Shown: positions 1 to 8,580 of the stretch, piece after piece
How the letters are laid out: each line of letters opens with the position of its first letter
How positions within the stretch are numbered: the stretch's first letter is position 1
Source: Alphaproteobacteria bacterium
GTDB lineage: Bacteria; Pseudomonadota; Alphaproteobacteria; RF32; CAG-239
Reading direction: 5' to 3'
Assembly (NCBI GenBank): GCA_017480745.1
Contig: JAFUSA010000007.1
Coordinates: 1 to 33,473, forward strand
Length of the DNA: 33,473 nt
Notes under the pieces: model-generated
The model's database searches: none
What the model saw: the letters and a program-made list of their open reading frames with translations, nothing else
What the model was told of the DNA's origin: nothing
Translations under genes and position numbers: made by a program

Positions 1-45
1 AAATGTAAAGAACTTTTTTCAGAAAGAATATGTCTTCCGGCAAAT

Positions 46-585
46 TTACGGGTATTGCCGAAAAAGTTCTCTCAGTTTTTCTTCGCGTGAAGATATAATT
101 AAAAACTCAACTTCGTCAATTTTTTCCGCTCGCAGTATTTTTTTCTGTAAATCCACCATTTCTATTGCCACTTTTTCGTTGCGCGCGGAAAGTTCGTTAA
201 TCAATGCTTCGGCACGTTTACGAGTTTCTAATATCTGCAATAACGAACTTGCTCGTTGCCGCACATAAAAAAAGCGGTTTATATCCAAATGATGATAAAC
301 AAACCAAATTCGCGTTTTCCAATCCAAATAATGCGACGGTAACTCGGTTTTGTATGATGCGTTTATGTTTTGTGGCGAATAGAAATTATTATATTCCGGC
401 CAATAGCGAATAAAATCATCTAATTCTTTGGCGGTTATTTCGGCAGTATAATGTCTGCGTTGCTCTTTGATTTCTCTGTTTGCGCTAAACCATACGGTTT
501 CACTGACAGGTATTTGCCAAATAACAATCAGCAAAACAGCGCTCCAAACAAAAAGCAAACGATGTAAAATTTTTGAATCTACCAC
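46..585 (-). CDS. Small membrane-anchored protein, unknown function
   Basis: I do not recognise this protein. It has one hydrophobic segment near the N-terminus (around LLFVWSAVLLIVIW), then a Tyr/Trp-rich stretch and a charged helical C-terminal half rich in Glu, Arg and Lys. It is probably a single-pass inner-membrane protein with a helical domain outside the membrane. I chose a GTG start at 583-585: it has a GGAG eight bases upstream and overlaps the stop of the HAD-like gene by seven bases, a typical translational coupling. A TTG at 601-603 in the same frame lacks a clear ribosome site. It is the last visible gene of the minus-strand group, and its stop lies 45 bases from the window edge. 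Confidence 0.6.
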   Translation of the reverse strand: MVDSKILHRLLFVWSAVLLIVIWQIPVSETVWFSANREIKEQRRHYTAEITAKELDDFIRYWPEYNNFYSPQNINASYKTELPSHYLDWKTRIWFVYHHLDINRFFYVRQRASSLLQILETRKRAEALINELSARNEKVAIEMVDLQKKILRAEKIDEVEFLIISSREEKLRELFRQYP

Positions 586-1406
586 TGCAATTTCTCCATG
601 CAATAGTCCACCTGTAATCCGTAACTTTCTGAAAGTTCACCAAGTTTTTGTTCTATATTGTTACAAAATTGATGCACTCCGTTGGCAATAAGCAAAGTTT
701 TGGCACCAAAATTATTGCCCATACGAATATCTGCCGCCATACTATCACCGATAACTAAACAACGCGATAAATTAAAATTAGCAATTTCTTCGGTTAAATA
801 ATTTGCCATTTTAACATCAGGTTTGCCGAAAGAAATGACTTTTCCACCCATCATAGCGTATTTTTCAGCCAAAGCTCCTACTCCGGTAACTACTCCGTTA
901 GAGCTAAGTAATGTTGTGTTATTTCCCACGCATAAAAAAGGAAGATTTAAACTTAAAGCTTGTTCCAAAACGGCGGAATAATCCTCATTTTGCGTGCTTT
1001 TGTAATCATTCTCGGCAATAATAAAATCTGCCATAACCAAACTGGCGGCAGCCGAATAGTCAAGTTCGGGCATTACGAATAAATTTTTTCCGGTTAAATT
1101 ATAATATGAATGTCCCAAATTTTTATTGTTCTTCAAATAAAAATGCGCCACTTCACCGGCGGTAATCATGGCATAAAATATATTCATCGGAACATTTTTT
1201 CTTTTCAATATATAGTATAAATCCTTAACCCGCCATCCGGAATTAGAGGCCAACATAACTTTTTTGCCGCTTTGATATAACTTGATTAAGGCGTCAATGC
1301 TTTCTTTATAAACATCTTCTCCGTGCATAATAACTCCGTTAACACCGCAAATAACGGTATCAAACTCATCATTTATGCGCGATAAATATTTAACTTTAAG
1401 GTTCAT
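579..1406 (-). CDS. HAD-superfamily class IIA-like protein (TIGR01459 type), nucleophile missing
   Basis: The 275-residue length and motif order fit the class IIA HAD phosphatases of the TIGR01459 group, common in alphaproteobacteria. Visible motifs are the Ser/Thr motif II (MLASNSGWR), the motif III lysine in ISFGKPDVKMANYL and motif IV (LVIGDSMAADIRMG), followed by GAKTLLIANGVH. Motif I is abnormal. Where the family has an Asp nucleophile before xWGV, this protein reads FDTVICGVNGVIMHG, with Gly at the nucleophile position. Phosphatase activity is therefore doubtful, although substrate binding could remain. The gene lies downstream of the thioredoxin-like gene after a 67-base gap and overlaps the next gene. 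The fold assignment is firm; catalytic competence is not. Confidence 0.85.
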   Translation of the reverse strand: MNLKVKYLSRINDEFDTVICGVNGVIMHGEDVYKESIDALIKLYQSGKKVMLASNSGWRVKDLYYILKRKNVPMNIFYAMITAGEVAHFYLKNNKNLGHSYYNLTGKNLFVMPELDYSAAASLVMADFIIAENDYKSTQNEDYSAVLEQALSLNLPFLCVGNNTTLLSSNGVVTGVGALAEKYAMMGGKVISFGKPDVKMANYLTEEIANFNLSRCLVIGDSMAADIRMGNNFGAKTLLIANGVHQFCNNIEQKLGELSESYGLQVDYCMEKLQW

Positions 1407-1473
1407 TTATAATATCCGTGTTACCTCATACACCAAACATTATAAATAAAATTGGTAAAAATTTAGATAAGAT

Positions 1474-1929
1474 TTATTGCAAAAGAAAATTATTTATCAG
1501 TGTTGTGATTTTTTCTTTGAAGTAAAACGGATCGGCGATCCATTCTTGCGGATTATCTATTTTATAATAACCTTGGCTCATACCGTCTTTTATCCGAACA
1601 ATAACAATGGATATAGGCTGAGTTAAATCATAAGCCAAACGAAACTGATATTCATCATCTAAATTGTAGTTAATTTCAAACAAGCTCATAGAATCAGCAT
1701 AATTTTCTTCATACAGGTTATAAATCATATCCATGGCTTTAACACATTCATAACAATAGCGATTGCTATAAAATACATACATGATCGGTCTGTTCCAATT
1801 TTCTTCATTGGCCTCTACATATTCTCTGATTGCCGGATTGTTACCGGAAAGATTTACAAATTGTGCCCAAGCTCCATAAGCTGCTGCCATAACACAAAAA
1901 AACACAAAAAATAATATTTTTTTCAGCAT
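1474..1929 (-). CDS. Secreted thioredoxin-like protein with CxxC
   Basis: A 151-residue protein with a clear Sec signal peptide (lysines, then a hydrophobic core, likely cleaved after AYGAWA), so it should be periplasmic. After the motif PIMYVFYSNRYCYECVKA, with CYEC as the probable redox pair, comes a strand ending at QPISIVIV, which supplies the cis-proline expected of a thioredoxin fold. It is likely a thiol-disulfide oxidoreductase or a reductant of one. The first ATG is preceded by AGGAGG with good spacing. The gene begins 12 bases after the stop of the aminopeptidase gene, so the two are probably co-transcribed. Partner proteins are unknown. Cysteine-containing pilins and PilO elsewhere in the window are possible clients, but that is speculation. 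Confidence 0.75.
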   Translation of the reverse strand: MLKKILFFVFFCVMAAAYGAWAQFVNLSGNNPAIREYVEANEENWNRPIMYVFYSNRYCYECVKAMDMIYNLYEENYADSMSLFEINYNLDDEYQFRLAYDLTQPISIVIVRIKDGMSQGYYKIDNPQEWIADPFYFKEKITTLINNFLLQ

Positions 1930-1941
1930 ACATCCTCCTTT

Positions 1942-3642
1942 TTAGAGCGGAGAGCATGCGTCCTTCAACCAAACCTTTTCATTTTCATTTAAGTAAGGTG
2001 CCAAATCATTATATACATCGTGATGATATTTATTCAGCCACGCTCGCTCTCCGGCACTAAGGAGATATTCATCAATAAGATGTTTATCAATAGGCACTTT
2101 GGTCAGGTATTTAAATTGTAAAAAGTTACCGTATGTTGATTTTTTTTCAATCGGAGCGGTATATTGCAAATTTTCAATGCGAATTCCGTATTTCTCAGCA
2201 TGATACACTCCCGGTTCGTTTGAAGTAATCATATTTGTCTTAAATCCATAATCCGATGCGGTCGGAGAAATACTTACAGGACCTTCGTGAACATTACCGA
2301 AACAGGCAACACCGTGTCCCGTTCCGTGTTTATAATCGAGTGTATTTTGCCATAATTTTTCCCTTGCTAAAATATCTAATTTAGCACCGCTTGTTTCTTC
2401 CGGAAATACGGCTTGTGCTAAGGCAATATGCGCTTTCAGCACCATTGTAAAATCAGCTTTCATCTCCTGAGTGGGCGTACCGAGGGCAACCGTTCTGGTT
2501 ACATCGGTTGTGCCGTCAAAATATTGACCGCCGCTATCTATCAGTAACAAGTTATTTTCCTCTAATTCGGCGTTTGATTCCGTATTAGGCTGATAATGAA
2601 CTATTGCCGAATTTTTTGCACATCCGGCAATAGTGGCAAAACTTTCGGAAAAAAAGTATTTTTGCGCGGCGCGAAATTCGTGCAATTTGCTAACCACATC
2701 TGTTTCATGTAAACCACGCCAATTTTGCTGCAACCAACATAAAAATTTGCTGAGAGCTACTCCGTCGCGAATATGACAATTTATCATACCTTGTAATTCG
2801 GTAGCATTTTTTTCTGCTTTCCATTGCTGGCAATAATCCGGAGCTTTTATCAATTTTGCTTTCAACATATTTTTAATTTTTTCCGGTAATGTATGCGGAT
2901 CATAAAGAATTCGGAAATTATTTTCATCCGAAAACATGTTTTTTAGTTCGCTCCAACTTATTACCGGCAAATCCGTTTGCAAATTTTCGCCTATCAAACA
3001 AAATCTTTCATCCTTAAAGACCAAAATTCCTGCGCGCACTATCGGAGAATAAGGTAAATCACGTGAATATATATTCAATAGCCATGAAACACTGTCAGCT
3101 GACGTTAGCAAAAAAAAGTCGGCGTTTCTTTCATTTAAAATATTACATATTCGTTTAATTTTACTTTCTGCTGTTGCTCCGGAAAATTCTACACCGCGCT
3201 TTTCTATTGACAGGTTGTTTTTATTATTTGAATTTAACCAATTATCGATATCCTGAAAAGTAAAATTAATATATCTGCGTTTGATAAATTCCATTTCGGC
3301 GACACTGTGATTCCACGCATCATAGCCTACGGTATAAATATTTTGCTGTTCACTCAAAATATCACAAACATTTTTCAACCGCGGCAAAGCATCAATAACC
3401 GTTATTTCGGTTGCGTTTGTTTCTTTGCGTGCTTGCAGTTCATAGCGTCCGTCAACTAACAAAAAAGCTTGGTCCTTGGTAATTGCCAACATACCGGCCG
3501 AACCGGAAAAACCGCATAAATGTTTGATTTTATTTTCGTCATCTGAAATATCTTGCCCGATAAAGCGATTATTATGCGCCACAATATAGGCATCGATGTT
3601 TTTTGCTTGCATTTTTTGCCTAATTTCACAGATTGTAGTCAT
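1942..3642 (-). CDS. pepP: Xaa-Pro aminopeptidase (aminopeptidase P, M24B), long three-domain form
   Basis: This protein removes N-terminal residues that precede proline. It has two creatinase-like N-terminal domains (about residues 1-300), then the M24 pita-bread catalytic domain. The dinuclear metal ligands are visible: Asp in LLLIDSGGQYFDG, Asp in GTTDVTRT, His in HGTGHGVACFGNVHEG, Glu in NEPGVY and Glu in GIRIENL. The C-terminus (ERAWLNKYHHDVYNDLAPYL) matches the extra C-terminal domain of long APP1-type enzymes, which explains 566 residues against about 440 for E. coli PepP. I chose the ATG of MTTICEIRQ, with AGGAG upstream and four bases after the prmA stop, over an upstream in-frame start that would overlap prmA. 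It is likely cytoplasmic and in an operon with prmA and the thioredoxin-like gene. Confidence 0.92.
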   Translation of the reverse strand: MTTICEIRQKMQAKNIDAYIVAHNNRFIGQDISDDENKIKHLCGFSGSAGMLAITKDQAFLLVDGRYELQARKETNATEITVIDALPRLKNVCDILSEQQNIYTVGYDAWNHSVAEMEFIKRRYINFTFQDIDNWLNSNNKNNLSIEKRGVEFSGATAESKIKRICNILNERNADFFLLTSADSVSWLLNIYSRDLPYSPIVRAGILVFKDERFCLIGENLQTDLPVISWSELKNMFSDENNFRILYDPHTLPEKIKNMLKAKLIKAPDYCQQWKAEKNATELQGMINCHIRDGVALSKFLCWLQQNWRGLHETDVVSKLHEFRAAQKYFFSESFATIAGCAKNSAIVHYQPNTESNAELEENNLLLIDSGGQYFDGTTDVTRTVALGTPTQEMKADFTMVLKAHIALAQAVFPEETSGAKLDILAREKLWQNTLDYKHGTGHGVACFGNVHEGPVSISPTASDYGFKTNMITSNEPGVYHAEKYGIRIENLQYTAPIEKKSTYGNFLQFKYLTKVPIDKHLIDEYLLSAGERAWLNKYHHDVYNDLAPYLNENEKVWLKDACSPL

Positions 3643-3646
3643 TTTT

Positions 3647-4522
3647 TTACTCCTTTTGCAATAAAGCCGCGCGCCAATTGTCATATTCATATAATTTCAG
3701 CAAATGCAGTCCGTTTTTTTCGTGTTCACCTACAACCCAGTCAACTTGATCGTCAATAAAACCGGAAATCACGGCATATCCACCCTTTGAAAGACTTTTC
3801 GCCATATCTGCTGCCATAGCTATCAGTGGTCGCGCCAAAATATTGGCAAAGATAACGTCATAAGGAGTGTTCTGTTGCACGATATCTGCTGAATAACCGT
3901 CGCTATACGCCGAGATTATCTGTGTTGCAACATTGTTATCAACAGCGTTTTGTTCAGCAACTGCCACGGATTCATCATCTATATCAACGGCAATTATTTG
4001 TGCTTTATTCCATAATTTTGCCGCCGCTATGGCCAAGATTCCCGAACCTGTTCCGACATCTAACACTTTTTTAATACTTTTACCGGATTTATTTATATCG
4101 GAAATTGCCTGCAAACAGCCTTTTGTTGTTTGATGTTCCGATCCGAAAGCGGTGGCGGCATAAACTTTGATTCCTATTTTACTATCACTGACAACAAAAT
4201 TTTTTTCATGAACTCCATAAACCACAAACTCTGCAATATCAACCGGAGCAAATTCAATAACACTTTCTTTGAGCCAGTTTTCACTACTAAGGCATTCAAT
4301 TTTATATTCAGGCAATTTAATATTCCAAGCTTGAGCCGCTGCCAACATCTGTTGTTCATCGCAGTTTTGACGCATATAGCCGACCAACTGTTCTTCGCCA
4401 TTATCCATATAATCAAAAGATATCACCTCAAAAAAATCTTCGGCAAAATTTTGCAAGTTTTCATCTGTTTCCTGTTCAGTCTTAAATTTGACAATCAAAC
4501 AACTTCCCGCATTATATTTCAT
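3647..4522 (-). CDS. prmA: Ribosomal protein L11 methyltransferase
   Basis: A SAM-dependent methyltransferase expected to trimethylate ribosomal protein L11. Motif I is VLDVGTGSGILAIAAAK, followed by the acidic strand IIAVDIDDESVAVAEQN and the family motif VIFANILARPL. The N-terminal part is shortened, as in other alphaproteobacterial PrmA proteins. The start is uncertain. I used the ATG of MKYNAGSCLIV, which has only a weak GAAAG upstream. An in-frame ATG at 4576 would add 18 Lys/Val-rich residues encoded by a short direct repeat (two copies of a TACTTTTTTTACTTTCG-like unit), which looks more like leader than protein. It heads the minus-strand operon and is divergent from the gene at 4611. 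Confidence 0.92.
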   Translation of the reverse strand: MKYNAGSCLIVKFKTEQETDENLQNFAEDFFEVISFDYMDNGEEQLVGYMRQNCDEQQMLAAAQAWNIKLPEYKIECLSSENWLKESVIEFAPVDIAEFVVYGVHEKNFVVSDSKIGIKVYAATAFGSEHQTTKGCLQAISDINKSGKSIKKVLDVGTGSGILAIAAAKLWNKAQIIAVDIDDESVAVAEQNAVDNNVATQIISAYSDGYSADIVQQNTPYDVIFANILARPLIAMAADMAKSLSKGGYAVISGFIDDQVDWVVGEHEKNGLHLLKLYEYDNWRAALLQKE

Positions 4523-4610
4523 TTTTTTTACTTTCGTTATTACTTTTTTTACTTTCGCTATTATATATTTGCACATAGTATATATACATAAACATTAAAA
4601 AGAGTTTATC

Positions 4611-5444
4611 ATGAACAAAATATTTTTTTCAATTTCTTTGCTTGTTCTTGCCGGATGGTGCGGAACGGCTCAGGGTGTGTGGTCTGATGATATGAAGCGC
4701 GAGAGAACGCTTTATGGAATGTTGTTGCCAAGTTATGATGAATATTGGGTAAACAATTTCAGCAAATTGCGGACATATCCGGTTACATTTTACTCTCAGG
4801 CATACGAAGAAAAATATAATAAAGATAATATAACGGAAGAGAAAAGCGAAGAAGTAAATACCCATGAATTTGAACATAATGTGGTAGTTTCTGCCGCTTT
4901 GGGACAACGAATGGTTGATGCTGAAACCTTTACCATTAATCACCAAAAGATTTTCGGGCATGAATATGCAGCATTGGAAGATGGTGTTATTTATAATTCA
5001 TTAAATGAAATAAAAATCAAAAAAGGGCAAAAATTTGCTCCCATCGGTGAAGTGAAAATAAACGGTGAATATTATCTTTTGTTTGAAGATAAAAACAGTG
5101 AAGCATTGTTTATGATAGATGAAGACGGAGCGGTTAAACACAATGTCGGTTACATATATAAAGGCAAAATGATGCTTTCAACTGAAATAACGGTTGTGCG
5201 TCCGCGCGATTTGCTGTTTGAACCGACAACAGATACAGATGCGTCACGCACCGAACCGGAAACTAAGTTTGAAATTTCATACGATGGTATGCAGGAAGAT
5301 GAGTTTTATTTGCTTTATACCGCCGGAGAAGAAGCCGAACGCCACGTTTATGACATAGATGAAAAAAATGTGGAAATTAACGGCACTAAATTAGAAATCA
5401 TCAATGTTTTTCCAGATTATATAGAATATAAAATTTTAGATTAG
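4611..5444 (+). CDS. Predicted secreted protein, unknown function
   Basis: I do not recognise this 277-residue protein. It starts with a Sec signal peptide (MNKIFF, hydrophobic core, probable cleavage near GTAQG), so it is exported. The mature part is acidic and rich in Tyr, Glu and Asp, with alternating beta-strand-like segments (for example FAPIGEVKINGEYYLLFED) that suggest a beta-rich fold. No lipobox: the signal-region Cys is preceded by Trp. A strong intrinsic terminator follows 20 bases after the stop, so it is probably a single-gene unit, divergent from prmA with about 90 bases between the starts. The ribosome site AAAGAG is modest. Confidence 0.7.
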   Translation: MNKIFFSISLLVLAGWCGTAQGVWSDDMKRERTLYGMLLPSYDEYWVNNFSKLRTYPVTFYSQAYEEKYNKDNITEEKSEEVNTHEFEHNVVVSAALGQRMVDAETFTINHQKIFGHEYAALEDGVIYNSLNEIKIKKGQKFAPIGEVKINGEYYLLFEDKNSEALFMIDEDGAVKHNVGYIYKGKMMLSTEITVVRPRDLLFEPTTDTDASRTEPETKFEISYDGMQEDEFYLLYTAGEEAERHVYDIDEKNVEINGTKLEIINVFPDYIEYKILD

Positions 5445-5464
5445 TTTTGAAATTTAAAACAAGC

Positions 5465-5497
5465 AAAGAAGCCCTGATGTATAATCAGGGTTTCTTT
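5465..5497 (+). terminator. Intrinsic terminator after the secreted-protein gene
   Basis: A 14-bp hairpin formed by AAAGAAGCCCTGAT and ATCAGGGTTTCTTT around a five-base loop, with one G-T wobble. The 3' arm is T-rich. It separates the upstream gene from the pilin leader promoter that starts at 5519. Confidence 0.85.
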
Positions 5498-5518
5498 ACG
5501 GATTATGCAAAAAAAAGT

Positions 5519-5546
5519 TTGACTTTTGTATTTTTTATGATATAGT
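5519..5546 (+). promoter_or_regulatory. Sigma70-like promoter of pilin leader 1
   Basis: -35 TTGACT (5519-5524), 16-base spacer, -10 TATAGT (5541-5546). The same -35 with the same spacer length precedes the homologous leader at 26988-27184, and the sequence from GTTTGACTTTTG onward is nearly identical between the two copies. Confidence 0.75.
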
Positions 5547-5552
5547 AGATAC

Positions 5553-5748
5553 AGAACTTCGGTTCAGGGCCTTAAGAAAGCTCTCACTTTATGCGGTGTT
5601 TTCAGACATCGTTATTGAATTTGATTAATATCTCCGATTTTGGTTGGGGAGACCGCAATGGATGTTCAGAGCTTTTGCTTAAAGATTGTGGTAGTCGTTT
5701 CATAAAGTGTGATTTTCTTACTCCCCTGCCGCCGTTTGGCGGTTTTTT
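5553..5748 (+). ncRNA. Structured leader RNA, copy 1 (candidate riboswitch, attenuator or small RNA)
   Basis: Helices seen by eye: GAAC-UUCG-GUUC hairpin (5554-5565); GGGC/GCTC hairpin (5567-5582); long-range helix CACTTTATG (5585-5593) with CATAAAGTG (5701-5709); CGGTGT/ACATCG hairpin (5594-5611); CTCC/GGAG hairpin (5632-5651); CCGCAAT (5653-5659) with ATTGTGG (5685-5691), enclosing AGC-TTTT-GCT. It ends in a strong terminator. The copy upstream of the pilin gene at 26263 keeps every helix. In the long-range helix six of nine pairs differ by compensatory changes. CTCCCC (5721-5726) can also pair with GGGGAG (5646-5651), which would compete with the CTCC/GGAG hairpin. I cannot assign it to a known RNA class. 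The 5' end is estimated from the promoter. Confidence 0.8.
5729..5748 (+). terminator. Intrinsic terminator between leader RNA 1 and pilin gene 1
   Basis: CCGCC-GTTT-GGCGG followed by six T, ending 35 bases before the pilin ATG. Its position inside the leader implies either regulated read-through into the pilin gene or release of a free RNA of about 195 nt. The same hairpin is conserved at 26988-27007. Confidence 0.88.
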
Positions 5749-5783
5749 AATTTGGATAATATTTAATTTAAGGAGATAAAATT

Positions 5784-6440
5784 ATGGGAAATATAAAATT
5801 AAATAATCAAAACGGTCGCTCTATGATTGAGATGTTGGGTGTGCTCGCAATTATCGGTGTTCTTTCGGTCGGCGGTATAGCAGGATATAGCAAAGCCATG
5901 CGTACATATCGCTTAAACAAAGCTATTGAACAAATTACTTTAATTGTCGGAAATGTGCGCACATTTTTTGCTCCGCAGGGGAATTATAAAGGATTCAGTC
6001 TTCATAGTGATACAGGACGAAATATAATACGAAAGGCAAAATTACTACCCGATGAATTGTTGTCGGATCTTGATGACAGCATATATATAAACTCTTTTTA
6101 TATTGCTCCCCTTTCAATGTTTAGTATAGACCAAGCAAATGATAAGGACTTCCTATTATATGCTACTGGTGATAGTGAAAATCTGATAAAACAGGAAGAT
6201 TGTATATCTTTTATAACTTACGATTGGAGAGCTGTTAACGGTTTTGTTGGTATAGGTGTTGGAACTTCATCAATTGACGGAACTGAAAAATGTGAAAATG
6301 ATCCGGCAAATTTGAGTACTTTGGAGGATGACTCAACAGCGACAATATGTGCAGATAAAATGCCCATAGATATAGATGTTGCAATAAAATTATGCGGAAA
6401 AGGTACTTTGAGTGATGGAATTTATTTAAGATTTAAATAA
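5784..6440 (+). CDS. Type IV pilin-like protein 1 (GRSMIEMLG family)
   Basis: A 218-residue prepilin with a short leader ending in QNG, then the type III signal RSMIEMLGVLAIIGVLSVGG. Cleavage after Gly would put Glu at position +5, as in classical pilins, but position +1 is Arg instead of Phe or Met. The hydrophobic helix continues through AGYSKAM, and the rest is a variable globular domain. Two cysteines (EEDCISF... and ...AIKLCGKG) match the cysteine pair in the two sister pilins and probably form the C-terminal disulfide loop. The ATG has AAGGAG at good spacing. It sits alone between a secreted-protein gene and lepA, downstream of its own promoter, structured leader and terminator. No clear terminator follows before lepA. 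It may serve the type IVb pilus operon at 15240-26059. Confidence 0.85.
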   Translation: MGNIKLNNQNGRSMIEMLGVLAIIGVLSVGGIAGYSKAMRTYRLNKAIEQITLIVGNVRTFFAPQGNYKGFSLHSDTGRNIIRKAKLLPDELLSDLDDSIYINSFYIAPLSMFSIDQANDKDFLLYATGDSENLIKQEDCISFITYDWRAVNGFVGIGVGTSSIDGTEKCENDPANLSTLEDDSTATICADKMPIDIDVAIKLCGKGTLSDGIYLRFK

Positions 6441-6500
6441 CATCACAAACCTTATGAATATAACGTCTGTTAAATTTGTAAGAGCCTTTTTTTGATATTG

Positions 6501-8303
6501 CTAATCCTCGCCGATACGCAAGGCTTCGATAAAGGCAGACTGCGGAACTTCAACTTTGCCGAATTGGCGCATCCGTTGTTTGCCTTTTTTCTGATTATCG
6601 AGCAATTTGCGTTTGCGGGTAACATCGCCACCGTAGCATTTAGCCGTAACATCTTTGCGCATAGGTGAAATAGTTTCTCGTGCCACAATACGTCCGCCAA
6701 TAGAGGCTTGCAATGGTATTTTGAATAGATGCCTTGGGATTAAATCTTTCAAACGGGCGCAAATTTGTCGTCCGCGAGCTTCGGCTTCTTTGCGATTGCA
6801 TAAAAATGCCAACGCATCCACCGGTTCTTCATTAATTAGAATTTGCACTTTAACCAAATCTGCCGGCGCATAGCCGATTAATTCATAATTAAAGCTGGCA
6901 TATCCGCTGCTGATGGATTTCAGACGATCATAAAAATCAAACACAATCTCGCTCAATGGAATTTTATAAACTACCATGGCGCGATTGCCAACGTATGTTA
7001 AATCTTCTTGCTCGCCACGTCTTTCGGTACAAAGTTTGAGTATTGAACCTAAATAATTATCCGGTACCATAATTGTAGCACGCACCATCGGCTCTTCTAT
7101 CATTTTTATGGTGGACGGATCGGGCATATCTACCGGATTATCTAAAACACGTTCTTCACCGTTGGTCATATAAAGTTTATATGCCACCGAGGGCGCCGTG
7201 GTAATAATATCTAAATCAAACTCACGGCCGATGCGTTCCTGAATTATTTCCATGTGTAGCAGGCCTAAAAATCCGCAACGAAAACCCAATCCCAAAGCGC
7301 CGGAATTTTCAGGTTGATATTCGATACTGGCATCGTTCAATTTTAATTTTGCCAATGCTTCTTTCAAAGAGTCGTATTGACTGCTGTCCACAGGGAAAAT
7401 AGAGCAAAATACCACCGAAACAGATGGCTTAAATCCCGGCAAAGCTTCCATACACGGTTTTTTATTATCGGTGATTGTGTCTCCGATATTGCAATCTTGC
7501 AGGCTTTTTATGCTGGCGGTAATAAAACCAACTTCTCCCGGATAAAGAGCTTCACAATCAGTCATTTTCGGGGTAAATACACCAATTCTGTCTATGATGT
7601 AATCCATGCCGTTAGACATCATCCTGATATTTTGTTTTTTGCGCAAAACACCATCTTTGACACGAGCTAATATTACAACACCCAAATAAGAATCATACCA
7701 ACTGTCAATTAACAATGCTTTGGTCGGTGCTTCCAATTCTCCGCTCGGTGCCGGCAAATATTTTACGATTGCCTCCAATAAATCAGGCACACCTAATCCG
7801 CTTTTAGCCGATACTTGCACGGCATTTGACGTATCTAATCCGATAACATCTTCTATTTGTTGTTTAACTTTTTCCACATCGGCAGAGGGTAAATCAATTT
7901 TGTTCAAAGCCACCACAATTTCGTGATTATTATCTAACGCTAAATAAACATTAGCCAGCGTTTGTGCCTCAACTCCCTGAGTGGCATCAACAACCAAAAC
8001 CGATCCTTCACACGAGGCCAAAGAACGTGAAACTTCATATGTAAAATCAACGTGTCCCGGAGTATCTATTAAGTTTAGCTGATATGTTTTTCCGTCTTTT
8101 GCCGTATAATTGAGTCGCACGGTTTGTGCTTTAATGGTTATTCCGCGCTCTTTTTCAATATCCATGGAATCTAACACTTGTTCTGTCATTTCACGTTGTT
8201 GCAACCCGCCGCAATATTCAATTATTCTGTCGGCTAAGGTTGATTTACCATGGTCAATGTGCGCCACAATAGCAAAATTACGAATTAAACTCAAATCAGT
8301 CAT
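6501..8303 (-). CDS. lepA: Elongation factor 4 (LepA)
   Basis: A ribosome-associated translational GTPase of about 600 residues, the usual length. G motifs are visible: AHIDHGKST (G1), GITIKAQT (G2), DTPGHVDF (G3), NKIDLP (G4) and SAKSG (G5). Domains II, III and V follow, then the LepA-specific C-terminal domain with the basic tail [20 protein letters not shown] start at the ATG of [10 protein letters not shown] because AGGA lies seven bases upstream; an in-frame ATG four codons earlier has no ribosome site. A promoter lies at 8327-8355. It is flanked by pilin gene 1 on one side and by the pilin remnant at 8479-8580 on the other. Confidence 0.97.
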   Translation of the reverse strand: MTDLSLIRNFAIVAHIDHGKSTLADRIIEYCGGLQQREMTEQVLDSMDIEKERGITIKAQTVRLNYTAKDGKTYQLNLIDTPGHVDFTYEVSRSLASCEGSVLVVDATQGVEAQTLANVYLALDNNHEIVVALNKIDLPSADVEKVKQQIEDVIGLDTSNAVQVSAKSGLGVPDLLEAIVKYLPAPSGELEAPTKALLIDSWYDSYLGVVILARVKDGVLRKKQNIRMMSNGMDYIIDRIGVFTPKMTDCEALYPGEVGFITASIKSLQDCNIGDTITDNKKPCMEALPGFKPSVSVVFCSIFPVDSSQYDSLKEALAKLKLNDASIEYQPENSGALGLGFRCGFLGLLHMEIIQERIGREFDLDIITTAPSVAYKLYMTNGEERVLDNPVDMPDPSTIKMIEEPMVRATIMVPDNYLGSILKLCTERRGEQEDLTYVGNRAMVVYKIPLSEIVFDFYDRLKSISSGYASFNYELIGYAPADLVKVQILINEEPVDALAFLCNRKEAEARGRQICARLKDLIPRHLFKIPLQASIGGRIVARETISPMRKDVTAKCYGGDVTRKRKLLDNQKKGKQRMRQFGKVEVPQSAFIEALRIGED

Positions 8304-8326
8304 AACAATCCTCATAAATTTGAGAT

Positions 8327-8355
8327 AACATAAAATATTTTTTTGCGTAAATCAA
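8327..8355 (-). promoter_or_regulatory. Probable lepA promoter
   Basis: On the minus strand: TTGATT (8350-8355), 17-base spacer, TATGTT (8327-8332), about 25 bases before the lepA ATG. Called by consensus only. Confidence 0.5.
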
Positions 8356-8427
8356 CTTAAAAAAGTGTTATGCAGAACAAAAACACCATAGCACTATGCT
8401 TGAGAGCCGGCGGAATAAATTGAATCT

Positions 8428-8452
8428 GCCGGCGCTGATAAAAAGCGCCGGC
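8428..8452. other. GC-rich hairpin downstream of the pilin remnant
   Basis: A perfect 8-bp inverted repeat, GCCGGCGC (8428-8435) and GCGCCGGC (8445-8452), around a nine-base loop. It lies just past the 3' end of the minus-strand pilin remnant and may be what is left of its terminator, but neither strand has a good T run after the stem. A further CCGGCGG lies at 8407-8413. Confidence 0.5.
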
Positions 8453-8478
8453 GAAATGTTTTATGAGTATATTTTCAG

Positions 8479-8580
8479 CTATTCGTAATAGAAATTGATA
8501 TATCTGTTGCCATCGCTGTTTATTCCGGAACACCATGTTGTAGCCGTATCAATAGGAACAGGCAATGTAATATTGAAAAG
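8479..8580 (-). pseudogene. 3' remnant of a pilin-like gene
   Basis: The minus strand reads about 33 codons ending in TAG. The translation contains ITLPVPIDTATTWCSG and ends NRYINFYYE. This matches the end of pilin gene 3 (YSLPLEVDKAIEFCGQ... ISFYFY): the same Leu-Pro, (D/E)-x-A, Cys and aromatic tail. The frame is closed by TGA just upstream, and no start or pilin helix is present. The sequence directly upstream on this strand, AGTTTGACTTTT, is identical to the -35 region of the two homologous pilin leaders. The scar thus looks like a promoter start fused to a pilin 3' end, as a large internal deletion would leave. The rest of the 8304-8673 gap shows only the promoters and hairpin listed separately. 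Confidence 0.65.

Noticed and set aside
4522..4576. N-terminal extension of PrmA from the upstream ATG
   Set aside because: The extra Lys/Val codons come from a short direct repeat, have no ribosome site and do not resemble the family's N-terminus.
5553..5748. Leader RNA as a T-box, cobalamin, TPP, c-di-GMP-I, 6S, tmRNA or SRP RNA
   Set aside because: None of the signature sequences of these families is present, such as the T-box TGGNACCGCG or the mRNA-like tmRNA ends.
5591..5779. 62-codon open frame inside leader RNA 1
   Set aside because: It lies across conserved helices and the terminator, has no good ribosome site, and the homologous leader does not preserve the frame.
8428..8452. Hairpin as a strong intrinsic terminator for lepA or the remnant
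   Set aside because: There is no T run after the stem on either strand, and it lies upstream of lepA, not downstream.
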